From Aphrophora alni (lineage: Eukaryota > Arthropoda > Insecta > Hemiptera > Aphrophoridae), in contig OY740769.1 of NCBI GenBank assembly GCA_963513935.1, positions 35,243,120 to 35,307,119 of the forward strand: DNA of 64,000 bases. Direction: 5' to 3'. Shown here piece by piece: positions 39,296-52,869 of the stretch; positions within the stretch are counted from its first letter, which is position 1; every line of letters starts with the position of its first letter. A program made the translations under genes and the position numbers. The notes under the pieces are model-generated. The model was not told the origin of the DNA. It saw nothing but the letters and a program-made list of their open reading frames with translations, and ran no database searches.

Positions 39296-40754
39296 TCACG
39301 CTATTCTACAGTCTCACGTAAACGCCTTGCGGTTATAGTTTTTCTACCAATATTCTCCGGTAGAAGAATAATTTTAGTCTACAACCGATAAAAAAAATCA
39401 AACATCAATTATAAATGCTTGATATAAGTTATGTCACCTTTATATAACATGCTTGAAATAACCATCGTCGAATCGTGGAATCAATTGGCATACGGTACGC
39501 TGAATGGCAGATATCGTTAAAAACGTTGTCTTATCAATAACTCAATGTCATTGAAATAAAGTAGATTATACTCAATATACTAAACTGGCTTTTAAACTGT
39601 TAAAGGAAGTAGTTTATTGACCTTTATAAATGTATGTTGACTTAATACTTCTCATTTATAATTTAATTTACAGTTCATGTATTATTTAGAAATATAAATT
39701 ATACTTTGCAATATTCAGATAATTGACGTTATAAATTGAATTATGAAAATACAATCAATTATTCACCAAAATCAATGTTTGGTGAATACTATTTTAATCG
39801 ATGTATAACGCAATTCACTGACAGAGGATTAGGTAAAATCTGGATAAATATGTCACAATTTGTCACCTATTTATATCATTACAAAAAACAGTGCATTAAA
39901 TTGAACGCCTTCCTTTTCATACCATATTTATTAAATATCAATACTATACAAATTGATATAGATTTAGTTTACCCTGATTCGTAAAGAGGGAATTTTTCGA
40001 ATGGATTAGTATATTGCAATGTATAAACTACTTGGAAAGACAGACAGAAATGAATTGACAGTTACGTAACTAGTATAAAAATATTTGTAAATAAAATATG
40101 CATATAATTATTTATATTAGTAATCCAATGTGACAGTTTTGATTATTTCTCTGTCCAGTTTTGAGTACAAAATGTAATAGTGTTTGCAGCAAAATATTAA
40201 CTTTGAATAGATTAAAACGATGTTAATAAAAAAAATTACACTTTCTTTTTTAAACGATATAATAGTTATTACTGTATATTCGTTATGTTTCTTCATATTT
40301 TGTATGATTTCACCTTTAATTCAATAACAAAGGTCTTTATTAAGTCATGTGTACAATCGAACTAATAATGGAAAGATTGAATGTTATCATATGGGTAATC
40401 GTTATGGAAAAATATGTTGGTAATTCAGAAATTAGTAATTTTAAAGTAATATATCTACATGAATTAATTATAAACAAAATTCAATTGATTAATACCGATG
40501 AAAATTATTTTACCTCCAAGACCGTTTCATTATATTTTAAATATTCGTAGCTTTAAATATGTGCAAGTCAAACTTGTCAAATAACAAAGCACATAATGAT
40601 TGTGGATTCGAACAGTGTTTGTGTAATGTCCTGTTCATATGTTGTTGACATGTGTAATATATAGGTACTTTTGTTCTATTTATTGATTACAGTTGATAGG
40701 AAAGAGAAAGTAAATAGACCAAGAGCGACTATTTTACTTTTCTATTAAATATCA
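39296..40754. other. AT-rich DNA, no gene seen
   Basis: Frames at 39736-39984 and 40347-40550 are asparagine-, isoleucine- and lysine-rich, as expected for chance frames in such DNA. Confidence 0.4.
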
Positions 40755-41525
40755 TACTAGTTTTAAGGATGACATTTGTAGATCACAAGTTATCCAAAGG
40801 TATTTGGTTGATAAAGTTGTTAATAATGCTAATCACCCCAAAGCCTACCTGTCTAGCAATGAATTGGATATTTCCTGGAAATCTTTCTCTGTGAGCGATC
40901 GGGGAAAACTGCTAATCGAATATTGGAAGCTTTGTGTAACTAAGTCACTCCTGTTATGGTTACACTCTCCCAAATTAGGATTTGAATGAATTCAGTTGAA
41001 AGCATATTCTTGATTTTTTGCGTGTATATCATGGTTACTTTTTTTCTTTTGAATACGTTTTAAAACAAACAATAACACCTGCATTATCAGTTTTAGTACC
41101 CCTAAAAAGTGTAGATTTATATACCAGTTAAAAATTACTTGTTAGAACTGATGATGTTGAATTTGTCACTTAAAGTCATCTTGTATTAATAGTATTCAAT
41201 ATAAGAAATTATGGTTTCTTCTTTGGTGATTTATGTAAATTAATGCTTTACCAGTGAAGCTACTTGTTATGGAAATTTTCCACGCCTTATAATTATCTGT
41301 TGTTTTGACTGTTTGTACGTGTTTGTGTGTGTGTTTATTTCTTTAAAAAGTTGATGTACCCAAATCTTTATTTTTTAAAGTAAATATTACTGTTTTTTAA
41401 CAGCAACTAGACAATTAATTGTGCGATTTGTCACACTTTCCATTCTTAAACACAAGTATTTTTAAATAGTTAACGTTGCAACAGATTGTATGCATGAAAC
41501 TAGGACATGTGTAATCTTTGCTTGA

Positions 41526-41587
<62 letters not shown>

Positions 41588-41620
41588 AGTCAATAAATCA
41601 CCATGCATGTTAAGCAGAAA
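40755..41620 (-). repeat. Dispersed repeat F1, copy 3, with a (TA)n inside
   Basis: The orientation is as copy 2. Matching starts at gtagatcacaagttatcc and passes through ctgttaatcgaata-like, gtgtaactaagtcactcct and aaagtgtagattt, ending with catgtgtaatctttgcttga and tgtagtcaataaatcac. A (TA)n at 41529-41584 separates these last two blocks, where copy 2 has ordinary sequence (about 20 bases). The frame at 40804-40989 lies within the repeat and is not supported by the other copies. Confidence 0.7.
41529..41584. repeat. (TA)n microsatellite inside F1 copy 3
   Basis: This is an uninterrupted TA tract of about 56 bases, absent at the corresponding point of F1 copies 1 and 2. Confidence 0.95.
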
Positions 41621-41797
41621 CCAGAAAATCAATTAATTATACAGATAGTTATATATACTGTTATAAATGTATCAGTTTTCCATATGAATAAACGTTATTC
41701 ACTCCAGTTACAATAAAAAGTGTAGCATAAGTTGACCATTTGCAAGCCAATGTGTGTAGAAATCGGTTAAATATTTTAGGTGTAGTATTATATGTAT

Positions 41798-41803
<6 letters not shown>

Positions 41804-41846
<43 letters not shown>
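41804..41846. repeat. (TA)n microsatellite
   Basis: This is a TA tract of about 40 bases. The poly(Ile-Tyr) frame on the minus strand at 41661-41897 is produced by the repeat. Confidence 0.95.
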
Positions 41847-41849
<3 letters not shown>

Positions 41850-43539
41850 ATATCTACTTACGTCACTACACTGAAATCCAATATGTATTGCTATCATGAT
41901 GAGCGATATCGAAGTTGTCCTTTATTACCCTATATAAAAACTTACTTATTGATTGAAACTTTTATAAAGTGGAGAATATGATATCGAATTACTCGTCCCA
42001 CGTTACAAGTTCACTTTAGAAATTTTTGTTTGGTTTTAGTATTTAATCTGAAAGTACTTTTAAGTAATATTTCAAATATACCAAACTTGACTATGGTTAT
42101 AATATGGTCCGATTATATGGCTCTTTCAGTAAAATTTCGTTCCTAAAAAATCAGACATACTTCTGTAAAGCATAAATAGTCTACTATTTGTTACCTACAC
42201 TAAAATATTTGGTTAACTTTGGTCAATGCAGTGTGGGATTGATATTGAAATTTAAGTTATACGTCAAGTAGAATGTTTTGTATATCTTGTATTATTATAA
42301 GGTACATCGGTTGTGGAAAAGTGAACATTGTCGTACAGGAAATAATATAAAGTGGTGCTGGGAGGGGTTACGATGGAAAATGACTCAAAGTAACTGTTAG
42401 AGGTAGGTTATTTGTATATCCAGAAATTTTGTTAATTTTAAATGGCGTTATTTTACGTGATTCTCAAAATTTAAAGTAAATTATAGATAAATAGATATCT
42501 AACTGAATCTTTAAATAGTTCACACTAATGATAGATTTTAAAATGTATTTATTATAAGACAATTATTTTAGTCTTGAGAAGTAGTCAATAAATTATTTAA
42601 TATTTATTTGCATTATTTTCTACCCAATCTATTTCATGCAATTCAATGCTATTGTTAAAATAGTTTAGTGTATACGTGTCTTTCAATCGAAATTTTAATT
42701 TTGCATACTGCTAGTAAATATTTTACTTATATTTAGGCAGTTACGACAAATTGAACATGAATATTACTTTTATTATAATGGTACATTCATGTAACTGAAT
42801 TAAGCTTTTCATTCGATGCAGTCTTGTTCATAATGAGTACTTTTATTTAAGGAGTTTAAAACGGACTATAATTAAATTTTAAGTGTTTGGTTTATACAGA
42901 AATTAATATTATTATGATTTTTTTTTTAAATTTTCCTGCCTACATATATTTTGTAGATTTATTCGTTTATTCGGTATCTCAAGAGATTACAATACATGGA
43001 CGCAATTAAATAAATAATTTGCAACAATTATTGGTATTATATGAGAAATAAAGAATTGGATATAATGAATATATGCAGACATTAGTATTAGAAAGCTATA
43101 TTTTAACAAGGTATAAATCATATTGAATTAAGTAATACAGCAAAAAATCAAATAAAATTATGAGGCTTTAACTGTGTGGAAGTAAAACATTATGAGAAAA
43201 TGAAAAACACAGTGTTTGTGTATTGTTGTTAATGTGGTAAAAAAGGAGCTTCTTAATTATCAAAGTTTGCTAAAATTACTCTTTAAACCGATACAAAACG
43301 AATTAACCAACGTTTTCTAGAAAATACATATTCTAAAGTTATCACTAAAAACGTGAAAGTTAACTCTGATTATCGTTCAAAATTTAGTATACCTCAAAAT
43401 TGGATAAATTTTTTAATGATTCATTTTAACGTACATTTGTGGTATCAACTTTCCATGTACACACTTGTATCCGATTTTGTACGAAATTGTATGTAAATAA
43501 TTAAAATATATGTTACTACGGCCAGATTCTATGTTATTG
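41847..43539. other. AT-rich DNA, no gene seen
   Basis: No frame above about 60 codons and no recognised motif were found. Confidence 0.45.
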
Positions 43540-43725
43540 AAGTTTCTGTGAACTATTCTTTTTTATTTGTTAAGATTATGGTTTTGTAGTTTTGTGTATG
43601 AGAAAGTCGGTGCAAAGTTCATGGGAAAAGGTTATTTAATTTGTGTAAATATTGAAATTTTTTAGTTGTACGATAGTCTTTGGTAACTTGATTACAAAAT
43701 GTTAGTTGTTTTCACAATATAAGTT

Positions 43726-43767
<42 letters not shown>

Positions 43768-44520
43768 AAAATAAAAATAAAAAAATATTAAATAAATAAA
43801 ATTGATTTAAAAATTTGATATGTTTAATTATATTTAAGTAAACTCTATTTTATTTTTAATTTCTCCACTATATCTTCTTTAATCGGTATTTCTGTACATG
43901 GTATCCACAATTCCTTACCTACTTATATTAGTCTTAAATTCAAATCAAACAATGCAATCATTCCTTATTCAACGCAGCAGTGATGAGTAATTTCCATGAA
44001 AATTGGTTGAATTATGTCTTAGAACTGAATTTGAATTTTCTCTTTATAATACTGTACATGTAAATCGTCTTTGACAAACTAAGAATGTAATTTCCTCAGG
44101 GAACACTGTGGAAGTGATGCGTTTATATTTCAGCTATATGCTACTTCGCCACTTAATAATTTAGTTTTGCTTCAAGAGCTGCTACTTTAGGGGATGTAAT
44201 ATAAAGCTCTTGTGATGTAGCATAATAGACTTCGGTTTCTGTGGGAGAATTAAATTACGGTATGCACTTCTTTTAATCAAGTTTAAAAAATAGTTTCCAT
44301 AAAACAAATTGTAATTCAAGACTCTATTCATGGAACTTAGTTTCCCAACAGACAGTTTAAAATAATATTATGCTCTTACAGAACTTAGAAACATAGTGAT
44401 ATTTCAAAATATGCTACATAAATTAAGCCTTTTTCATGTAGGGGAAAGACTGGAAAAAAGAAAGAAAAATATGTCTTTTTTTTCTTTTTTTTTGTTGAAA
44501 ACACAATCTGGGCATCCTAA
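43540..44520 (+). repeat. Dispersed repeat F3, copy D, with a (TA)n inside
   Basis: This copy is collinear with copy A (8130-9110): gttaagatt...gtgtatgagaaagtcggtgc, then gtctttggtaac, then cagtgatgagtaatttccatga, then the core (gtctttgacaaactaag, gtaatttcctcagggaacac), then the end gttgaaaacacaatctgg. The (TA)n at 43729-43764 lies between blocks where copy A has ordinary sequence. Confidence 0.75.
43729..43764. repeat. (TA)n microsatellite inside F3 copy D
   Basis: This TA tract of about 36 bases is followed by A-rich AAAT sequence. It is absent from copy A at the aligned position. Confidence 0.95.
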
Positions 44521-47500
44521 AACAATTTTATGACTTCAAAAATACATAGCCTATGTTTAGACATACAAAACATTTAAAAACACTCTTTTAAATTATATTG
44601 TCATCTAAATAATTAATTGGAATAGAACATGAATCCAAGTTTCTAAACGAAGTACTACAAGTACTATAAGTTTTTGTTTATTAACGAACATTTACACAAA
44701 ACATTGAATATATGCTTTCCGAAAAATAATAGACACAGAGTTCCAAAGAAGAATGTTGTCCATTGCGCTGCTATTTAAAAATTAACATTATCTCTACAAC
44801 ATAACATTAACTCTGTATACAATTAACATTAACTCTGTATACAATATTAAGGTATTTAAATCAGATTTAGTATTAAAAATTTGTATACCATAAGAAATAT
44901 TATGACATTTAAAACATTGCTTTAAAACTAAAAATGGTATAGAAACGTTTCCACTAGTACAAATGTACAGAAATGTTTAAGGTAATTTGATGTTTAGTAG
45001 AGTTGAATGTTGAATGAATACATTATTAAATCAAGCTTTTTTTTCCTACTGTCAAGTCAACCATTCGGCTTTAATAGTTCTTTCAATTTCTAGAAATTCG
45101 CAATTACTTGTCATGGTAGAACGATTTCCATTTACGTAACACAATATATACTTGTTTAGAATAAAATTGAAAAGATTTGAGATAATTTTCAAATAAAAAC
45201 AACAACACTTATTTGGGACTCGGGCAGCCCGGAAACTTACATACGGGTAACCGTTAACTTCGAATTGAATCACAACACGATAATTTATTTTGTTATAGTA
45301 GGTGAAAATGAAATAGATATAGCTGCAGATATATATGATTCAAATATACAAGACCAAATGTGTAGATATTTCTAAACATTTTTTAAGATAATCTTACTTC
45401 AATACGTAAATATAACAATAGGTGTAAATCTAATTGATTAAATATATACTTCTACATAACGGCTGGCTTATTAGAATTAAGTGTACATAAAAAAAATATA
45501 ATTTTTAGTAGTATACTTACAGTTTAATATTATGTTTATTCTTCAGATAAACATATTTATTTACATTAAATTATAAATCAACACTCTTCGGACTTAAATC
45601 CCAAAGTTTACAATTGCTATGCTACCTTTTGGATAAGTATTATTATAATAAAACATGCTTAAAAAGCAATATTTAAGTGAGTAAATTTTGCAATGCAAAA
45701 TTACCTAATATTCCATATATTCTCCAGATATTATAGTAATTATTACAAAAAAAATCATAATGTTTAAAAGCTAATAAGAAGACATTTTGTGATAGGTCTG
45801 TACTTAGATTCAATACTTGCACTCTACTCTTGATCAATACTTGATCCAGTATAGCTGCAGAAACAAATTCAAGCAAGTTTAATTAGACTAACTAAAATGT
45901 TGAAAATAAGCATGGTATTATCCACGCTGGATGTTTAAACCTAAAAGTTGAGACAATTTTTAATTCTCCGGTAACATTACGAAATAAACTTTTCTTAGAA
46001 TCCGAACAAATTAACAATAAGTAATTAGAAAAATCGTGCAGAATAAACCAATCAGAACACAATTGAATATTTTAGAAATATGCAAAAAATAATTGATTCA
46101 ACATAAAACATGAAACACTCCCTACCTGGATACCTTCATTTGTCTACTAAAAACTTTTCCTATCTTGTTGCAATTTTAAAATGTAGTTTATCTAATTAAA
46201 GCGGATTGAAGTTATTTAATATTTTAACAAAAAATCGCACCTCAAGTAATTATGAATTGGAACGTCAAGATTTTACCTGTCCACGTTTGGTTTTAGACTG
46301 TTTGGCAAATATGAGTGATTATCAAGTGGTAAGGGCGATTTGATCAAAAGCAAGTTGGGGCGCTTTGTAGCTGCGCGCTAGACAACGGCTTATAGAGTGA
46401 AATCTAATGATGGAGTATGTTCTATATTTTTTGTGTAATTCCTGAACACCGGTTTGGTTTCTTTGTATCGGACTTTATGTATTCTTCCTTTTGAACGTTA
46501 AAATATCATTACCTGACACGTGAATAATATCAATACCAAAAACATTAAATTAAATTGATGGGCGGTAGTTTGGCACTAATTAAATTAAAAGTCAAGGTCA
46601 GAAAGTAATTATGTTTCAATTCACTTGATTAATTACAGAGAGATCATTAAATTTCTAAACGCATTAGTGTAACTAAATATGATAGTAGTTTGGAGCCTCA
46701 GAAGGAAATTAATTTCAATTACATAGATTCTAAATGATGGTAGACATGCAAAATGTGTAATATTACATTTATACTGAAAGACCTTCATGCAATTAAATAT
46801 AAAATGTGTACATAAATATGATTACATTTTTTGATTGTAAGTTATATCTTCCTTGTTAACTTATTGTTAATGGACAAAGAAACCATATACAATATTGCAC
46901 TTTCACAACGATTAAAAAACTGTTTTTAACACCTACCAACAACAGCTATGTGCAACTATTTTAACACATATTTTTACTTGCTATGAGCTCATTTATTATT
47001 ATTTTTAAAGTGCATTATTGTCCAATGAAAATTCTGAGGTGCAATCTAATATTTAACGAATGAAATTCGATTACAAAAAAGTTGATTCGTAGCATTCATT
47101 GTTCATTGTTACCTATAGGGATCAATACAGATAAGTTGACAAACCGCGACCTTATCTCACCACAATTCAAACTAGTGAGCCTTTACACGTTATCAGAATC
47201 GATTCTGGTTGACGGCATTGCGGTGTTCCGTGTATTACTTACTACCCTGATTTAATTAGCTTATCGAACAAAAAGTAACGACTTATAGCACTAAAGAAGA
47301 GGGGTAAAGAAGTAAACCGGATTCCACGATGCAATTATCCGAGTGACTTTATTAGAGGTAATACTTTACGTGACAAGCAGAGTATCTGTTATTATTTAAT
47401 CAAAAGTCTTTTATAAGAAATGAAATCTAATAACGTCATATTAATATACAAAAATCAAACACACTTGTCTAAGGTGTACGAGCTGTGTAATATTTTGAAT

Positions 47501-47764
47501 TATTATTAAAATTCTACGAGTTTTAATCAATATTATTTATATATTATTATGTGTTAAAATCGGTATTGCAAATCAGGATTCAATAGAGTGACGCAAATAG
47601 AGATTGCATTATTATTAACTGAGTTCTATATACATTAACATGTAAAATAACCAATTTACGTTATACTGTCTGTAATGCCTAGAGTGAATAATTTTGCTAG
47701 AATAAGAGGTAAGGAAGGTAATGAACTGATTTAAAAGATGAACGTTTATTCATATGGAAAACAG
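44521..47764. other. AT-rich DNA, no gene supported
   Basis: A GC-richer spot at about 45200-45265 (minus frame 45052-45273) includes a good GTAAGT donor-like site on the minus strand, but no acceptor or homology supports an exon. Another spot at about 46340-46400 has no recognised content. Confidence 0.4.
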
Positions 47765-48600
47765 ATATAGTCATAACGCATCGTGATTGCCTGGCTTCTT
47801 TCCAAGCTGCGGGGTGATGTATTGCTTATAAAAAGGATACTCTTAAAGCAAGGATGACACATGTTCTATTTACTAGAACACCATTTTTTGTTGAAAGGTT
47901 AACTATTGAAATTTCTTGTGCTATATTATGCAAAGTATGAAAATCATACAATCAAGGATTTCATTTTAAGTTGCAAATAGTACACTTTACATGAAAATAA
48001 ATTGTTGTTTTTATTAATGTAGTGATTAAAACATTTAGAGCAAGAAAACAAAATTACTAAAATAAGCGGAATATTGTCATAATGATGAACATTACAGTTG
48101 TTAATCCTATTATTTTATAAAATAACCAAATGAAATAAAAATCAATTATCTACAATCAACAAAATATTTGAACGATACTACGTTTCATTAACATTTTACA
48201 ATGTTACGAGTAAAGAAACAAGTCAGGGATTCGAGTAAAATATACAATTAGTATCATCTATAGGAATGAAAAAAACGATAAATATATATTTTTTTAATTT
48301 GGTGAAAACAGTTACACATCATTGAAGTATTTTAAATTTTTTTTGTGGTAACATTACAAGGAAATTACTATTTAATCAAAAAGAAACTAACAAGGTTACA
48401 CACCAAAACCTCAAAAAGTCTACTTTCAACTCAATTCTTTAATAATTTTGAAGACTGTAACCTTAACAAGAGTAACTTCGTCACACAGCTCCCAAATTGG
48501 ATTAGCTGTTTCTTGCGATGGCTCTACAGTATTCCTTTATCGTCGTGCAGTTATGGAGTGTTTTAAGGATGAATTTAACATTTGTCTTCTTTTAGATAAC
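47765..48600 (+). repeat. Dispersed repeat F1, copy 4
   Basis: Blocks at the start (cgtgattgcctggcttcttt, gcaaggatgacacatgt, acaccatttt) match copy 1 at about 2280-2390. The far end (aagagtaacttcgtcacaca, ttggattagctgtttctt) matches the copy 1 and partial-copy ends. The middle is strongly diverged. The orientation is as copy 1. Confidence 0.65.
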
Positions 48601-49019
48601 TAGTAGTCTAAAAATTCCAACATTAAAACTACTCGATTATGCTATTTTTACAATTATAAATCAGTTGAAGTTGGTATATTAAAAGACATATTTGTGAATA
48701 GAAGTGAACTTCTTGTAAATGAAATATATATAATTTATGCTTAGTAAATTTCAGTTACGGTGTTACAGTTCCAAAAATTAAGTGTAATTTTGTTTGCATC
48801 AAATTAACTTTAGAACAAAGGTGATTAAATTAATAAAGTTTTATTTTTCTAATAATGAAAAAAGTTCTTTTGTTTTGTTTGTTCGTGCATATTATATACG
48901 ATTTCACCTTTTATTGCATAATGTTTTTATATATTGTTCACAACAATTATTTACTAAAACGTGCATATAATTTAAGTAATAATGAAAACCAAGAATTTTG
49001 TTAGTTAGATAGGTCCTAC

Positions 49020-49300
49020 AGATCCTGCCGTATCTCGTCTCCCAGCATTCACAGAACTCTATTGTGAGTATCCTTATGACCCAAATTTATCACTGCCATA
49101 ATTCCAATCACACTTTGAAGCCATTTAGTCTGGATTTTCCTCCTTTAAAAATTGAGGAATGTCATTAATTAACCTCTGGGTAGTCCTTTCATTTCCAATT
49201 CGCATCACATGCCCATAAAGGAGATGCATTTCTACTCTATCTGATTAATAGTTTTCTTTCTGATTATTCTCTCCCGTATCACTTTCTATCATATATATTA
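49020..49300 (-). mobile_element. Decayed non-LTR retrotransposon, C-terminal end of the ORF2-type protein
   Basis: On the minus strand, about 49236 down to 49130, one frame reads RVEMHLLYGHVMRIGNERTT followed by QRLINDIP. This matches the well-known post-RT motif of many animal non-LTR elements (R..L..[FW].GH..RM...R..K.I). An out-of-frame segment just upstream (ESDTGENNQKENY) fits the preceding R.....IR..T region, and a segment downstream is compatible with the DL..LG...W.......R tail. Stops and frameshifts interrupt all three, so the copy is a dead fragment. It need not belong to the same family as the reverse transcriptase at the left edge of the window. Confidence 0.65.
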
Positions 49301-49569
49301 AAAACGAGACACCCTGAAAGCATCGTCATGTGTAGAATATGTACATATTATATTTTACTGTAAGAAAATTGTAGGCAGAAAATTAGAACGCTTTTTCATA
49401 ACTACTTCATAGAAGTGCGCCTGTGTCGTATGAACAGTTTATTGATAATCAGATCAGTCAGATAGGTCCAATGTAGAAGTCCCCAAGGTTATGATTTCAC
49501 TCCAATGGACTTTTAGTTCTGGGGATTTATCTGTGTCTTTTGTTATGATTTGTTAGGGAACCATATTGA

Positions 49570-49597
49570 ATGTAATGTATTAAAGAATACATTACAT
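49570..49597. repeat. Perfect 12-base hairpin with AAAG loop
   Basis: The string atgtaatgtatt (49570-49581) and its exact complement (49586-49597) flank a four-base loop. It lies between the non-LTR fragment and the repeat segment at 49665. There is no U-tract terminator context, and in such AT-rich DNA its role is unknown. Confidence 0.8.
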
Positions 49598-49664
49598 GTA
49601 ATACCGTAAGTTTCAATTTCCTGAGTAATTTAGTTGAATATATAATTTTTCCCTATGTATTATT

Positions 49665-49750
49665 GGGTTAGATCCCTCTGTTTTATCTTTACCATCAGGT
49701 CTCACTTAAACAACTTTCTCTTTTCCGAACCTGATGATTTCGTAGAATTC
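49665..49750 (+). repeat. Repeat segment with an inverted partner at 52870-52965
   Basis: The segment tgggttagatccctc, then tctttaccatcaggtctcac, then ctcttttccgaacctg is the diverged inverse complement of the 52870-52965 segment. It could be the remains of one transposon family in two orientations. Confidence 0.6.
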
Positions 49751-49939
49751 AAGGGGCATGAGTGTTTATTTTAGGTTCTTTACTTTCTTCTTCATCAGCG
49801 ATCATAATCGAGAGGTTTTTCCCATTATAAACAAGAAAAGAAAACGTAGTTTTTATTTGTATGGCGACTTTTGCCTCAATTTGTATATACAAAGTATGTA
49901 TTCTTATAAAACTCATTTAAAAACAACATCTGTAAGTAT

Positions 49940-50010
49940 AATTAGGAAAAGAGTGAAATAAAATATTAACATTAAACATTTTAATTGGAATTTATAATAA
50001 GAAGTAATTT
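49940..50010 (+). repeat. Direct-repeat segment shared with 52575-52645
   Basis: The strings aataaaatattaacatta and aattggaatt...ataagaa recur in the same order and orientation at 52590-52640. The match is short, so it may be part of a larger, unrecognised family. Confidence 0.5.
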
Positions 50011-52574
50011 AATGTTTGAAGTGACTATACAAACAACAATCTGTTATCCCGTTTGGCGTAAGACTGTTCACATAATTTTATGTTTCCTTTAGTAAGGTTT
50101 ATCTTATTTCTTCTCAAGGAAAATTGCATTTACAGTCTTCAGTTCTCTTAACTTAATTATTTCAATTATACAGAGTGGTTCAAAAGTATACATTATTTTA
50201 TTTGCAACTCATTATATTATAGACAATAAAGTTTACAACGTGTACAGGCTATAAATGTGTTCACCACGAAATGTCACCATATTTCGATAATATTTTTCCA
50301 AAATCAGTTTAAATAGGTGAATAATAACAGACTTTTTTTGACATACGTTTCTACTTTACGTTCCAAAGATGAAGCCTCTCAGAGTTTTACACAATACTCC
50401 ATCTTTTCACGGTATTGCCAAAAGTAAAAGTTTATAGCGAGAACAAGTAACTGTGGAAGTTACTCTACTGGGCTTCGGCCCAACCGATATCTAGGGAACT
50501 TAAGATCTGTTATTTGGAAATTTTTATTTAATTTTGTAAAAATTAATTACATTAGATATGATATCCTATTTACTTTTTAATATTGACAATTTAAAATTTG
50601 TACTTTCTAAAAATGTTTGTAGAAAGTATAGATGTCTAGGAACAGATTTCCGTTTAATCATAACATAGCTATAAGAACATTTTAATATTGGTTTGGATTT
50701 TATTGGTTCTGGCACTGCTTACGCGTACATAAAAAAAAATGAGTGTACTGTGTTTAATTAAATTTTATATTTTGTCCATATCTTCAGGAGTTTTATAGAA
50801 ACTTTTTGATGAATAATAACTGAGATAATTTATTCTCAAAAGTCTGACTAAACGGATTATTTTTTAATGCTAGTTAAATCTACCCAGAGGAACTTTCCCC
50901 TATTACCAATGGTGATCAGCGATAATCTCAAAACTTTACGTTGGAAGAAATAACATTCGGTTTGAGATTCCTAATTTGTTTCCTACGTTTCCAAAGTATT
51001 CACTTATTCTACACACTGGAATTGTATGTTGACAATTTTGGCTCATAATACAAATATACGTGTCAGTATATGTCTAAAATTAATAATTTTGCTCCATATT
51101 TTCTCAAATTTGGTATATTGATTCAGTTTTAACAACCATTATTTATAAATTTTAATAACCTGAAAAATCGGTCGCAAAATTTCAAAATCTGCAATAAATA
51201 ATAGCATTAAGTGTTTCTTATGATTATAACAGCAACGGTATAAACGAGTTAACAATCATAGCTCTAGTACTCAGAATGTTTGTCAGAAATCACTTGAAAC
51301 TTCATTGCAGTTGTCAGTAAATATAAGTTTGAAAACGAAAGATCGTTTTAACCTAAGGAATACATGAATCTGTGATATTTAATTTTGTGCACAGATTCCA
51401 TATAAGGAATCAGCGTTATGGTCGGTGTTAGCATTACAAACAAATTCATTAAACCGTCAAAATATATGTTCATTCAATTATTCCATCAATTATTTATTTG
51501 TGTAAAAGCAATTTTTATCCATTTTTAAATTTGGAATAGTCGTTAATGAATGTTATTATAATACCCTTCCCAGAGAACGGGCGTTGTATTCACAGTCAAT
51601 AATATTAATAATCAAAAATCATAAATTTACATAGGAATAGAAATAATATATATCACAATGATACCATGGGCAAAAGTAAAGATGTTGGTTGGGTATCAAA
51701 CTGATTAGATTGTTTACTTTAATCTGGTTTATCAGTTTATTTTTCATGTTTTTTTTTGAGATATCATATTAAATTTCACACATTGAATGTTGGATCTACC
51801 CTAGTTTGATCAATACAAATACCCAGCACCGCTTTCGGTCAATACCTTTACAGCAGTAAACTCTATTCATACATTAAGCAATTTGTGTTTAGATCTATTG
51901 CTTTTTAATGTTGCTTTGAATAATGATTTATAATATCGTTATATAAACAGAAAGTAATCTTATGAGAAAAAGTCGATGGTGAGATTATTATTCGTGTATC
52001 TGTTGGTACCCTCCCAAATTCCCATTTATTAAAACAAATATATATATGTAATTACATTTTTGTCAATTTGCAGTTTTCGTTCAAAATATTCAGCATATTT
52101 AATGAAAGTTGTATAAAAAGAGGTATTTTAATAGTAATTACGAAAGGAAAATCTAAGAAATAGTGTTACTCAAAATCTCCTGTTTATGTCTTGTAAAATT
52201 AAAAAAATTCCTCTTACACAAAATCTTGACGAAGAGAATAGGATTTAAGGACGGCAGACAGTCTCAATAAGTACTGTGAAATACAACTAAGAGCAAGTGC
52301 ATGTTATCCTAAACAATAATAATAAGAATAATTTGGTCAGTTAGAGCAAATTATTTTCACTTTTATATAATATATAAATTATCTAACAATGTTAATTTAT
52401 GTTTCTGAATATTATTTTGAGTGAAAACGTTATTACAATGCGTGTACATAATTTATTAGATTACATGTGTATTAGTACACAAATTATATCATGTTAATGT
52501 AGTTTGGCATTATAAACAAAACATTATATATTACACTGTGGTATACACACAAGAAGTAAAGTTATAAGACTAAT
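50011..52574. other. AT-rich DNA, no gene seen
   Basis: It contains a string near 50173-50190 (cagagtggttcaaaagta) of a type often seen at transposon ends in insects, and a compact hairpin tgggcttcggccca (50469-50482). No element could be delimited. Confidence 0.4.
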
Positions 52575-52645
52575 TAAGAAAACCGTAGAATAAAATATTA
52601 ACATTATAATTTAAATTGGAATTTTAAAATAAGAATAAATTTACT
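52575..52645 (+). repeat. Direct-repeat segment shared with 49940-50010
   Basis: See the partner: aataaaatattaacattata and aattggaattttaaaataag align with the earlier segment. Confidence 0.5.
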
Positions 52646-52869
52646 CTCTGAAATTTTGTCTGTCGTAATAGTATTTTCTTAATTAAACCATTACCTAAAT
52701 CAGCTTTTGCAGCCAAGGAATCTCAATGAGGACAAAAATTATATATCTTAATTCCTTATGATTCTGAGAACACTATTTTCACTAAGAAAGTTGTACATAT
52801 ATTATTCTGTTTTGATTGAACTATTACTATACAATTGCATTTCCAACCTTGTCACGGCCTTTTAAAAAG

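Noticed and set aside
45190..45273. Minus-strand GC-richer frame with a GTAAGT donor-like site
   Set aside because: A single donor-like hexamer is expected by chance, and no acceptor or homology was found.
46300..46345. ATG-led mini-frame followed by gtaagg, a possible first exon
   Set aside because: It has only six codons, the wrong phase for the peptide exon and no other support.
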